This document shows, in pieces, positions 26,509 through 34,278 of a stretch of 64,000 bases of DNA. Under the pieces are notes generated by a model. That model was not told the DNA's origin. It made no database searches and was given only the letters and a program-made list of their open reading frames with translations. Source of the stretch: Sphingobium sp. YR768 (lineage in GTDB: Bacteria; Pseudomonadota; Alphaproteobacteria; Sphingomonadales; Sphingomonadaceae); contig NZ_FOGE01000003.1 in NCBI RefSeq assembly GCF_900111125.1, positions 62,001-126,000 on the forward strand, written 5' to 3'. The position numbers were made by a program, and so were the translations under genes. Numbering within the stretch: the first letter of the stretch is position 1; each line of letters starts with the position of its first letter.

Positions 26509-27816
26509 TTACTTCCGCCCCTTTTCCGCCGACAGCCGGGTCATCAGCAGGGCGGCGCGCTTGGCCTGGCGCTTCATGGTGGACAGGTCCGCCTTTTCCG
26601 CCGGGCTGTGATCGCCGCTGGAGGCAAGGCCAAGGCCCACCAACCCGTCCGTATCCGCCGCGACGAAGGCGATATCGCCCGCCCCACGCTTCAGCGGATC
26701 GAGCGCGGGCATTTCGGGCAGGCCAAGGTCGCGGTTGATGCCGTTCAGCTTCACCAGCAGCGCCTTGTTTCCCTCGGTCGGCGCCATCGACGGATAGCCA
26801 AGGTCAAAGGCGATGCTGGCCGATGTGCCATTCAGATGGCCGCTGTCGACGATCGCCTGCATCCTGGCCTGCACCCGCTTCGTCTGCTCTTCGCTCAACG
26901 TGCGGAAGTCGCCCTTCGCCACCGCGATCGGCGGGATGATGTTGGTCTTGCCCGTCACCGCGATGCGCACGCCATCCTTGTCGACATCGGCGCTCTGGCC
27001 GCCGCCGATCAGGCCGACATTGAAGGTCAGATTGGGTTCGGGCAATTCCTTGCGAAACGCCACGATGATCCGCGCCAGTTCATAAATGGCGCCATCGCCC
27101 GCCTTTTCGGAGAAGATGCCCGAACTATGGCCGGACTTGCCCGTGGTCGTCAGCGTCCAGCTGTTGGAGGAGCGGCGGGCGATCGAGCCCATATCCTTGC
27201 CATTTTCCTGGCTCAGCCCTTCGAAATCGAGCGCCACATCGGCCCGCTTGCCAGCCGCGACCAGATCGGCGCGCGAGATGGAAACGGGATCGCCCGCATC
27301 CTCCTCGTCCCCGGTCAGCACGACTTCGATATTGGCGTTCTTCAGCGTGCCGGCCGCCTGCATGGCCTTGAGCGCCAGGATCATCGTCGCCACGCCGCCC
27401 TTGTCATCCGACACGCCGGGGCCGGAAGCGAAATCGCCATCCCGCTTGAACGTCTGGAACGGAGAATCCGGTTCGAACACCGTGTCCAGATGGCCGATCA
27501 GCAGCATCTTCGTGCTGCCAGCCTTGCCCTTGTGCACCGCGACCAGATGACCCGCGCGCTTGGCGGCGTCCATCGGCACCCAGCTTACTGTGAAGCCCAG
27601 AGCCTCATATTCCGGGCGCAGCATGTCGGCGACCGCCTTCACCCCCGCCAGATTCATCGATCCGCTATTCTGGTTGACGATCTTTTCCAGCAGCGCGACG
27701 GCGGGTTCATAGCCCGCCTCGACCGTGCTGCTGATCTTCTGTTCCGCCGGGCTGAGCGCAGCATGGGCCATGGGTGCGCCACCCAGCAGCAGCGCGGTCG
27801 CGATGATCGACCGCAT
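26509..27816 (-). CDS. secreted M20-family metallopeptidase
   Basis: A 435-residue exported zinc peptidase (signal peptide MRSIIATALLLGGAPMAHA). Metal-site motifs in order: LLIGHLDTVFE, GPGVSDDKGGVATMILAL, VVLTGDEEDAGDPVS and, near the C-terminus, GLASSGDHSPAEKADL. The GKSGHSSGIFS stretch belongs to the dimerisation/lid domain. It resembles the glutamate carboxypeptidase (CPG2) branch of M20. Substrate unknown. Its ATG at 27816 overlaps the stop of the glutathione peroxidase gene (ATGA). Not obviously related to the M20 pair at 43117 and 55289. Confidence 0.9.
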   Translation of the reverse strand: MRSIIATALLLGGAPMAHAALSPAEQKISSTVEAGYEPAVALLEKIVNQNSGSMNLAGVKAVADMLRPEYEALGFTVSWVPMDAAKRAGHLVAVHKGKAGSTKMLLIGHLDTVFEPDSPFQTFKRDGDFASGPGVSDDKGGVATMILALKAMQAAGTLKNANIEVVLTGDEEDAGDPVSISRADLVAAGKRADVALDFEGLSQENGKDMGSIARRSSNSWTLTTTGKSGHSSGIFSEKAGDGAIYELARIIVAFRKELPEPNLTFNVGLIGGGQSADVDKDGVRIAVTGKTNIIPPIAVAKGDFRTLSEEQTKRVQARMQAIVDSGHLNGTSASIAFDLGYPSMAPTEGNKALLVKLNGINRDLGLPEMPALDPLKRGAGDIAFVAADTDGLVGLGLASSGDHSPAEKADLSTMKRQAKRAALLMTRLSAEKGRK

Positions 27817-28361
27817 CACTTGGCCAGTTCCGCTTCGATCGCGGCGACCAGCGCGGCGTCATCGGGCGCGGTGGTCGGCGCAAAGCGCGCGGCGACGCTG
27901 CCATCCTTTGCAATGACGAACTTTTCGAAATTCCACAGGACTTCGGGCACCGGATTCGGCGTCATGCCAAAGCCTTTCAGCTTTTCGCGAAAGGCATCGC
28001 CCTCTCCCTGCGCTTCGGGCAGGGCGGTGGTCAGCGCGGCATAGAGCGGGTGCTTGTCCGGTCCGGTGACGACGATCTTTTCGAACATCGGGAAGTCGAC
28101 GCCGAAATTGGTGGTGCAGAAAGTCGCGATCTCCGCATTGTCGCCCGGCTCCTGACCCGCGAAATCATTGGCGGGGAAGCCGGCGACGACCAGCCCCTTG
28201 TCCTTGTAATCGGCATAGAGCTTTTCCAGCCCTTCATATTGCGGCGTCAGCCCGCATTTGGAGGCGACATTGACCGCCAGTACCACCTTGCCCGCATAAT
28301 CGCCCAGGCTGGCATCGGCGCCCTTGATGGTCTTGAGCGGAATCTGCTGGATATCGGTCAT
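27816..28361 (-). CDS. glutathione peroxidase (cysteine type)
   Basis: A 181-residue thiol peroxidase of the GPx family, reducing hydroperoxides. The peroxidatic residue is C36 in NVASKCGLTPQYEGLE; it is an ordinary cysteine. The glutamine of FPANDFAGQEPGDNAEI and the tryptophan of EVLWNFEKFVI complete the catalytic set. Family length. Translationally coupled to the M20 gene downstream; 40 nt after the VIT1-type gene. Confidence 0.95.
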   Translation of the reverse strand: MTDIQQIPLKTIKGADASLGDYAGKVVLAVNVASKCGLTPQYEGLEKLYADYKDKGLVVAGFPANDFAGQEPGDNAEIATFCTTNFGVDFPMFEKIVVTGPDKHPLYAALTTALPEAQGEGDAFREKLKGFGMTPNPVPEVLWNFEKFVIAKDGSVAARFAPTTAPDDAALVAAIEAELAK

Positions 28362-28401
28362 TTGTCGTCTCCCTTGAAAGCCTTGCGCGCGGACCTTTGC
28401 A

Positions 28402-29109
28402 TCATATCACCGCGCCGAAAAGATGCCCTGCCCCCGCCGTCACAGTCATCGCCAGCACGCCCCAGAACAGGGTGCGGACGATCGATCGCGATGGCTTTGC
28501 CCCGCCCAGTCTGGCTCCGACATGGCCGAGCAACGCCAGGCAAAGGAGGCAGGCGCCCACGATCGCGACTATGGCATGGCCAGCCGGCGCGAGGGCGGCG
28601 GCCAGCACCGGCGGCGCCGCGCCCACGGCGAAGCTGGCCGCCGATGCCATCGCCGCCTGCACCGGGCGCGCCGTTGCCAGATCGGAAATACCCAGTTCAT
28701 CGCGCGCATGCGCGCCCAGCGCATCGGCCGCCATCAACTGTTCCGCCACTTGCCCCGCCAGATCGGGTGCCAGGCCGCGTTCGACATAGATGTCGCGCAA
28801 CTCCACCCATTCGGCATGGGGCTGGTTGCGCAGCGCCTTCGCTTCCTTGGCGAGGTCCGCGCGCTCAGTGTCGGACTGCGCACTGACGGAGACATATTCC
28901 CCCGCCGCCATCGACATGGCGCCCGCCACCAGAGCGGCCACGCCGGACAACAGGATCGACTGCGCCGAAGCGCCCGATGCGGCGATGCCGGTCATCAGGC
29001 TGGCGGTCGACACGATCCCGTCATTGGCCCCCAGCACCGCCGCGCGCAGCCAGCCGACCCGGTTGACATAATGGACGGCATGATGAGGAATTTGCGCGCT
29101 GTCGGTCAT
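28402..29109 (-). CDS. VIT1/CCC1-family iron/manganese transporter
   Basis: A 235-residue membrane protein. The start has the family segment RVGWLRAAVLGANDGIVSTA followed by SLMTGIAASGAS, then a glycine/alanine-rich helix and AGEYVSVSAQSDTERADLA leading into a charged cytoplasmic metal-binding loop (about 75-130). The last two helices end LFWGVLAMTVTAGAGHLFG. Homologues move Fe2+/Mn2+ out of the cytosol. Its ATG overlaps the methyltransferase stop as ATGA, and the peroxidase gene follows, so iron and oxidative-stress control is a reasonable inference. Confidence 0.9.
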   Translation of the reverse strand: MTDSAQIPHHAVHYVNRVGWLRAAVLGANDGIVSTASLMTGIAASGASAQSILLSGVAALVAGAMSMAAGEYVSVSAQSDTERADLAKEAKALRNQPHAEWVELRDIYVERGLAPDLAGQVAEQLMAADALGAHARDELGISDLATARPVQAAMASAASFAVGAAPPVLAAALAPAGHAIVAIVGACLLCLALLGHVGARLGGAKPSRSIVRTLFWGVLAMTVTAGAGHLFGAVI

Positions 29110-29864
29110 CCGTCCTGTTCCTGCATTCCGTTCCGACGAGCGGCAATATGCATGGTCAGGAAACGTCCATGCCGCTCCATATCCACTATCGCCTGCCCGA
29201 AACCGCGTTGCTGCATCATCGCGAAGATCGCGGACACCGGATATTCGTTCATCTGCATCATCGGTTCGTCCGAAGGCTTGCCGCGCAGCCAGTGGACCAG
29301 CTTCTGGAAACCGGGAATGCGGGTCCGCGCCTTGTAGAAAGCCGCGCGCCAGGGCGTATCCCCCCGGCGCAGCGCGACATGGATGCTGGCAATGCCGCCG
29401 ACCGCCACCCGGTCCAGCAGCAGCCCGATCAGCGGCAGGCCACGGGCGACCGGAACATGCTGGAACACGATATAGCTATGCACGAAATCATAATGGCCAT
29501 CCGCCGCGCTCAGCGCATCGTCGGACAGGGCAAAGCGCGCATTGCCTGCATCCTGCCGCTGCTTCAGCCGCTCCGCCTCCGCCAGCATCGCTGGCGCGAC
29601 GTCCAGCCCGACCACCTCACCGAACAGCATCGCCATCGGCAGGGCGATCCGACCCACCCCGCATCCGAAATCGAGCGCGCGCCGCCGGGCAATCACACCC
29701 AGTTGCTGTTCCAGCATCGCCAGACGCTGCACGATATAGGCCTCGCCCGTGTAGAGAAAGGCGTCGATATCGACCCGATCGCGGCGGAATTCCGGCGCGG
29801 CGGCCACGCTATAATAGGGGTCGGTTTCCGCCCATTTGCGCCAGTCGCGATCGGTGTCCGCCAT
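29106..29864 (-). CDS. class I SAM-dependent methyltransferase
   Basis: A 252-residue methyltransferase with SAM-binding motif I LDFGCGVGR (64-72), the post-I acidic loop VVGLDVAPAM and an IVFQHVP stretch equivalent to motif IV. The C-terminal part (HWLRGKPSDEPMMQMNEYPV) is not diagnostic. Substrate unknown. It starts 4 nt after the ABC-F stop and overlaps the VIT1 gene, so it is the second gene of a coupled operon. Confidence 0.85.
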   Translation of the reverse strand: MADTDRDWRKWAETDPYYSVAAAPEFRRDRVDIDAFLYTGEAYIVQRLAMLEQQLGVIARRRALDFGCGVGRIALPMAMLFGEVVGLDVAPAMLAEAERLKQRQDAGNARFALSDDALSAADGHYDFVHSYIVFQHVPVARGLPLIGLLLDRVAVGGIASIHVALRRGDTPWRAAFYKARTRIPGFQKLVHWLRGKPSDEPMMQMNEYPVSAIFAMMQQRGFGQAIVDMERHGRFLTMHIAARRNGMQEQDG

Positions 29865-29868
29865 GATT

Positions 29869-31662
29869 TTACCCGGCCAGCCCTTCCGCCTTCTCCGCCA
29901 GTTCCAGCCAGCGTTCCTCGGCCGCATCCTTCTCCGCCCGCGCTTTTTCGATTGCGCCGGTCAGGGCGGCGAACTTCTTGGGATCCTTGGTATAGAGCGC
30001 CGGATCGGCCAAGGTCTCTTCATCCCGCGCGATCGCCGTTTCCAGTTCCTCGATCCGCTTGGGCAGCAGGTCCAGATCGCGCTGATCCTTGTATGTCAGC
30101 TTGGCGGAAACCGGCTTGGGCGGCGGGGGCGGCGCGGCCTCCTTCTTCTCGATCTTCGCGGCCTTGCGTGGATCGCGCTTGGCGATCCAGTCGGCATAGC
30201 CGCCGACGATCACATCCACGACCCCGGTGCCATCCAGCCCCAAGGTCACCGTGACCGTGCGATCCAGAAAGTCACGGTCATGGCTGACGATCAGCACCGT
30301 GCCGTCATAATCGGCGATCACTTCCTGCAACAGGTCGAGCGTTTCGAGGTCGAGATCGTTGGTCGGTTCGTCCAGCACCAGCAGGTTGGATTCCCGCGCA
30401 AATTCGCGCGCGAACAGCAAACGCGACCGTTCGCCACCCGACAGCGTGCCAACCTTCGCCTCGGCCAGCGAAGGATCGAACAGAAAGTCCTTCAGATAGC
30501 CATGGATATGCTTGCGCACACCGCGCACGTCGATCCAGTCGCCGCCTTCAGCCAGCACATCGCGCACGCTCTTGTCGCCCTGCATCAGGCTGCGCTGCTG
30601 GTCGATGAAGATCATGTCCAGCGTCTTGGCCAGCGTCACGCTGCCCATGTCCGGTTCCAGCGCGCCGGTCAGCAGCTTGAGCAGCGTCGATTTGCCCGCG
30701 CCATTGCCACCGACGATACCGATCCGATCGCCACGCTGTACGCGCAACGACAGGTTGTCGATGATCGTGCGCTGATTCTCTCCGGCCCCGAATTTCTTCG
30801 TGACATGTTCCGCCTTGATGACGCTCTTGGTCTTGCTGTCGTCGCTCGCCACCGCGATCTTGGCGGTGCCCTGCGGCCCCTGCATCGCGGCGCGCTGTTC
30901 GCGCATTTCCCACAGCTTCGACAGGCGGCCCTGATTGCGCTTGCGCCGCGCGGTGACGCCACGCTCCAGCCAGTGCGCCTCGATCTTCAGCTTTGCGTCC
31001 AACTTCTCCGCCGCCCGCGCCTCTTCGGCATAGACCGCTTCCATCCACTGTTCGAAGCCGCCGAAGCCGATCTCGTTCCGCCGCATCTGCCCCCGGTCCA
31101 GCCACAGGGTCTGTCGCGTCAGCCGCGTCAGGAAGGCGCGGTCATGGCTGATAACGATGAAGGCGCCATTGTAGCGCGCCATCCAGTTTTCGATCCAGTC
31201 GATCGCGGCGATATCCAGATGGTTGGTCGGCTCGTCCAGCAGCAGCAAGTCCGGCTCGCTCGCCAGCGCACGGGCGATGGCGGCACGACGGCGCTCGCCC
31301 CCACTTGCGGTCTTCGCTTCGCGGCTCAGGTCAATGCCCAGTTGATCGGCGATCGCCTCCACCTCATGCGCGGGCGGCGCAAACTCACCCGCCAGCGCAA
31401 AATCATGCAGCGTTTTGAAAGGCGTGACGTCCGGGTCCTGCTCCAGCGTAATGACCCGCGCGCCCGGCTGCACCGACCGCACGCCCTCGTCCGCCTCAAT
31501 CTGTCCGCCCAGCAATTTGAGCAAGGTCGTCTTGCCCACGCCGTTGCGACCGATCAGCGCCAGCCGATCCCGCGCCCCGACGGCGATGTTAAGGCCACGG
31601 AAAAGCCAGTGCGAACCCTGTGAGAGGCCAAGATTTTCGAACGAGAGAATAGGAGCTGCCAT
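29869..31662 (-). CDS. ABC-F family ATPase (Uup-like)
   Basis: A 597-residue soluble protein with two ABC ATPase domains and no membrane segment. Walker A motifs are GRNGVGKTT (38-46) and GGNGAGKST (second domain), with signatures SGGERRRAAIARAL and SGGERSRLLFAREF and Walker B LLLLDEPTNHLD and LLVLDEPTNDLD. A linker of about 80 residues follows domain 1, and the C-terminal part is a basic coiled coil, the arrangement of Uup. ABC-F proteins act at the ribosome; Uup is also tied to transposon excision. Start ATG 31662. First gene of the operon running to 26509. Confidence 0.92.
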   Translation of the reverse strand: MAAPILSFENLGLSQGSHWLFRGLNIAVGARDRLALIGRNGVGKTTLLKLLGGQIEADEGVRSVQPGARVITLEQDPDVTPFKTLHDFALAGEFAPPAHEVEAIADQLGIDLSREAKTASGGERRRAAIARALASEPDLLLLDEPTNHLDIAAIDWIENWMARYNGAFIVISHDRAFLTRLTRQTLWLDRGQMRRNEIGFGGFEQWMEAVYAEEARAAEKLDAKLKIEAHWLERGVTARRKRNQGRLSKLWEMREQRAAMQGPQGTAKIAVASDDSKTKSVIKAEHVTKKFGAGENQRTIIDNLSLRVQRGDRIGIVGGNGAGKSTLLKLLTGALEPDMGSVTLAKTLDMIFIDQQRSLMQGDKSVRDVLAEGGDWIDVRGVRKHIHGYLKDFLFDPSLAEAKVGTLSGGERSRLLFAREFARESNLLVLDEPTNDLDLETLDLLQEVIADYDGTVLIVSHDRDFLDRTVTVTLGLDGTGVVDVIVGGYADWIAKRDPRKAAKIEKKEAAPPPPPKPVSAKLTYKDQRDLDLLPKRIEELETAIARDEETLADPALYTKDPKKFAALTGAIEKARAEKDAAEERWLELAEKAEGLAG

Positions 31663-31802
31663 GAAGGTGCAGCTAAGCGCTGTCACTCTTCAGGGCAAGA
31701 CCGGAACCGGAAAGCTTTCAGACGGCTTTCAACGCTGCACAGCGTCCGTTCATCGCACCCGGGCCAAATATGGGTGCAAGGACATATAGAGGAGAAACGT
31801 CC

Positions 31803-32534
31803 ATGAAATCCGCTCTCGCCCTGATGGCGCTCGGCGCCGCCACGCTTCCCGTGGCCGCTATCGCGCAGACCAGCGTCACCATCGCAGAGACGGCGCCGAT
31901 CGTGACATTGAACGTCACGGAAAGCGTCGAAGCCGCGCCCGATATCGCCACCGTCGGCACTGGCGTCCAGACCCGCGCCATGACCGCGCAGGCCGCCATG
32001 CAGGATAATGCCGCCAAGACCGAAAAGCTGATCGCCGCCCTCGCCAAGGCCGGGATCGCCAAGAAGGACATCCAGACCAGCGGCATCAACCTGTCCGCCC
32101 AATATGATTACAGCAATCAGAACGGCCAACCAGAAGGACCGCGTTTCATCGGCTATGAAGCGTCGAACCAACTGACGGTGAAGCTGCGCGACATCAAGAA
32201 GGTCGGCGCTTCGCTCGACGCCTTCGTCGCGGCTGGGGCGACCAACATCAACGGGCCGACCTTCTCGATCGACGACCCATCGCCCCTGATCGTGCAGGCG
32301 CGTGGCACCGCGATCAAGAGCGCCAAGGCGCAGGCCGATTTCTATGCGCAGGCGGCGGGCTATCGCTCGGCTCGACTGGTGGCGATCAGCGAAAGCAACA
32401 GCGGTGGCCAGCCGCCCATGCCGATGGCGATGACCGCCCGCTTCAAGGCGGATGCCGCCCCCGTCACCCCGGTCGAACCCGGTCAGGTCAGCGCATCGGT
32501 CACGCTGACGGTGCAATACGCGCTGGAGAAGTAA
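31803..32534 (+). CDS. SIMPL-domain (DUF541) periplasmic protein
   Basis: A 243-residue exported protein: signal peptide MKSALALMALGAATLPVAAI then AQ, followed by the SIMPL/DUF541 domain. Typical stretches are LNVTESVEAAPDIATVGTGV, IAKKDIQTSGINLSAQYDYS, GYEASNQLTVKLRDIKKVG and SVTLTVQYALEK at the end. Function in bacteria is unclear (oxidative stress has been proposed for relatives). A good ribosome site (GAGGAGAAA) precedes the ATG at 31803. Divergent from the ABC-F gene. Confidence 0.9.
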   Translation: MKSALALMALGAATLPVAAIAQTSVTIAETAPIVTLNVTESVEAAPDIATVGTGVQTRAMTAQAAMQDNAAKTEKLIAALAKAGIAKKDIQTSGINLSAQYDYSNQNGQPEGPRFIGYEASNQLTVKLRDIKKVGASLDAFVAAGATNINGPTFSIDDPSPLIVQARGTAIKSAKAQADFYAQAAGYRSARLVAISESNSGGQPPMPMAMTARFKADAAPVTPVEPGQVSASVTLTVQYALEK

Positions 32535-32732
32535 GCGCTTTCACTGCGTCGCTCCTGCAACGCGAGGGGAAACGCAGGCTAAAAGCGGGGATCATTCCCC
32601 AGCGGACGAATGTGCCGTTGGGGGATGGCCCATCATCATACACCGCCGCCATAACCACCTTGCCATCCCCCTCCGCAGCTGCGAAGCAATAGCATAGGCG
32701 GTCGCATCATGCCCTGCCCGAACAGGAGCAGC

Positions 32733-33086
32733 ATGCGGCGGCATCTTTATCTTATCGCGGGTTTCGCTTCGATCGCGCTGGGGACGATCGGCGCCTTCCT
32801 GCCGCTGTTGCCGACCGTGCCGTTCATGATCCTGGCCGCCTTCTGCTTCGCCCGGTCCAGCCCCCGGCTTGAAGCCAAACTGCTGGATCATAAGCATTTC
32901 GGCCCGCATATCCGCAACTGGCGGGAGCGCGGCGCGATCAGTCGCAAGGGCAAGAAGGCGGCGCTGGCCGCCTTCGCGTTCAGCGCGATACTGGCCCTGC
33001 TCTTTTCCCCCTGGCCCTGGTTCCTCGTCCCCTTCGCCGCGGCGGCGATCGGCGGAAGCTGGATCTGGACCCGGCCGGAGGGTTGA
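32733..33086 (+). CDS. YbaN-like (DUF454) small membrane protein
   Basis: A 117-residue inner-membrane protein with hydrophobic segments at about 5-40 and 78-110. The opening LYLIAGFASIALGTIGAFLP followed by LLPTVPFMILAAFCFARSSP is the DUF454/YbaN signature, and HIRNWRERGAISRKGKKAAL continues it. The ATG at 32733 has AGGAG about 7 nt upstream and gives the usual short N-terminus; an ATG at 32709 is in frame but less well placed. Function unknown. Confidence 0.85.
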   Translation: MRRHLYLIAGFASIALGTIGAFLPLLPTVPFMILAAFCFARSSPRLEAKLLDHKHFGPHIRNWRERGAISRKGKKAALAAFAFSAILALLFSPWPWFLVPFAAAAIGGSWIWTRPEG

Positions 33087-33117
33087 AGGCGATGCTGCCC
33101 CAGGCGATAATCCAGAC

Positions 33118-34254
33118 ATGATCGATCCCGATTCCGCGCCCCTGCCACCGCTGACCGCCATCCCGGCCGATATCCACACCCTGGCGGACTATGAGCGGCA
33201 TGCCGGGGGTCATATCGCCCCGGCGACATGGGCGCATATCCAGTCGGGCGCCGGCGCCGAACAGTCGCTGGCCGACAACCGAACACAATTTGATCGCTTC
33301 TTCCTGATGCCCCGCGCCCTGCGCGACCTGTCCGAAGCCAGCACCCGCACGCCCCTGTTCGGCCATGCCCATGCCGCCCCGATCCTGCTGGCGCCGATCG
33401 CCTATCACCGACTGGTGCATGTGGAGGGCGAACTGGCCACCATGGGCGCGGCGACGGCGCTCGATAGCAGCATGATCGTCAGCACCCTGTCCAGCGTGCC
33501 GCTGGAACAGATTGCCGAGGCCGCCTTTGCCGCCACGCAGGCGCTGGGGCGGGCCGAAACGCCGCCACTCTGGTTCCAGCTCTATTTTCAGCCCAGCCGG
33601 GACCATACATTGGAACTGGTCAGGCGCGCCGAAGCGGCCGGCTATCAGATCCTCGTCGTCACCGTCGACGCGGCGATCAAGCGATCGGAATTCACCCTGC
33701 CCGATGGCGTCGACGCGGCCAATCTGCGCGCCATGCCGAAGATGCGCCATGCCAGCAGCGCGACCGGCGGTCATATCGTCTTCGGCACGCCGCTGGCGCA
33801 GGCAGCCCCGACATGGGCTGATATCGACTGGCTGCGCAGCCAGACCAGCCTGCCGATCGTCATCAAGGGGCTATTGTCCCCGGACGACGCCGCCATGGCG
33901 CTCGATCACGGCGCGGATGGCCTGATCGTCTCCAACCATGGCGGGCGGGTGATGGATGGCCTGCTTCCTCCGATGGAGGCGCTGCCCGCCATCGCCGCGC
34001 GGGTCGACGGACGATGCCCGATCCTGCTGGACAGCGGCGTTCGCACCGGCACCGACGTCCTCAAAGCCATCGCGCTGGGGGCCAGTGCCGTGCTGGTCGG
34101 CCGCCCGCAACTTCATGCGCTGGCCGTGGCAGGGGTGGCCGGTGTCGCCCATATGATCCATATGCTGCGCGCCGAGCTGGAACTGGCCATGGCGCAGGTC
34201 GGCGCAGCATCGATCGCCGATATCGACGCCTCATTGCTCGTGCGGCGCAATTAA
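33118..34254 (+). CDS. FMN-dependent alpha-hydroxy-acid oxidase/dehydrogenase
   Basis: A 378-residue TIM-barrel flavoenzyme of the lactate/glycolate oxidase family. Visible: PILLAPIAYHRLVHVEGELA, WFQLYFQPSRDHT, VTVDAAIKRSEF, the barrel lysine in LPIVIKGLLSPDDA, the catalytic histidine with the substrate arginine in VSNHGGRVMDG, and the FMN phosphate site in LLDSGVRTGTDVLKAIALGA. All key residues appear intact. Which 2-hydroxy acid is oxidised cannot be told. Convergent with the TBDT gene, 24 nt apart. Confidence 0.92.
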   Translation: MIDPDSAPLPPLTAIPADIHTLADYERHAGGHIAPATWAHIQSGAGAEQSLADNRTQFDRFFLMPRALRDLSEASTRTPLFGHAHAAPILLAPIAYHRLVHVEGELATMGAATALDSSMIVSTLSSVPLEQIAEAAFAATQALGRAETPPLWFQLYFQPSRDHTLELVRRAEAAGYQILVVTVDAAIKRSEFTLPDGVDAANLRAMPKMRHASSATGGHIVFGTPLAQAAPTWADIDWLRSQTSLPIVIKGLLSPDDAAMALDHGADGLIVSNHGGRVMDGLLPPMEALPAIAARVDGRCPILLDSGVRTGTDVLKAIALGASAVLVGRPQLHALAVAGVAGVAHMIHMLRAELELAMAQVGAASIADIDASLLVRRN

Positions 34255-34278
34255 ACGCGCCGCACGTCCTGATATGCC

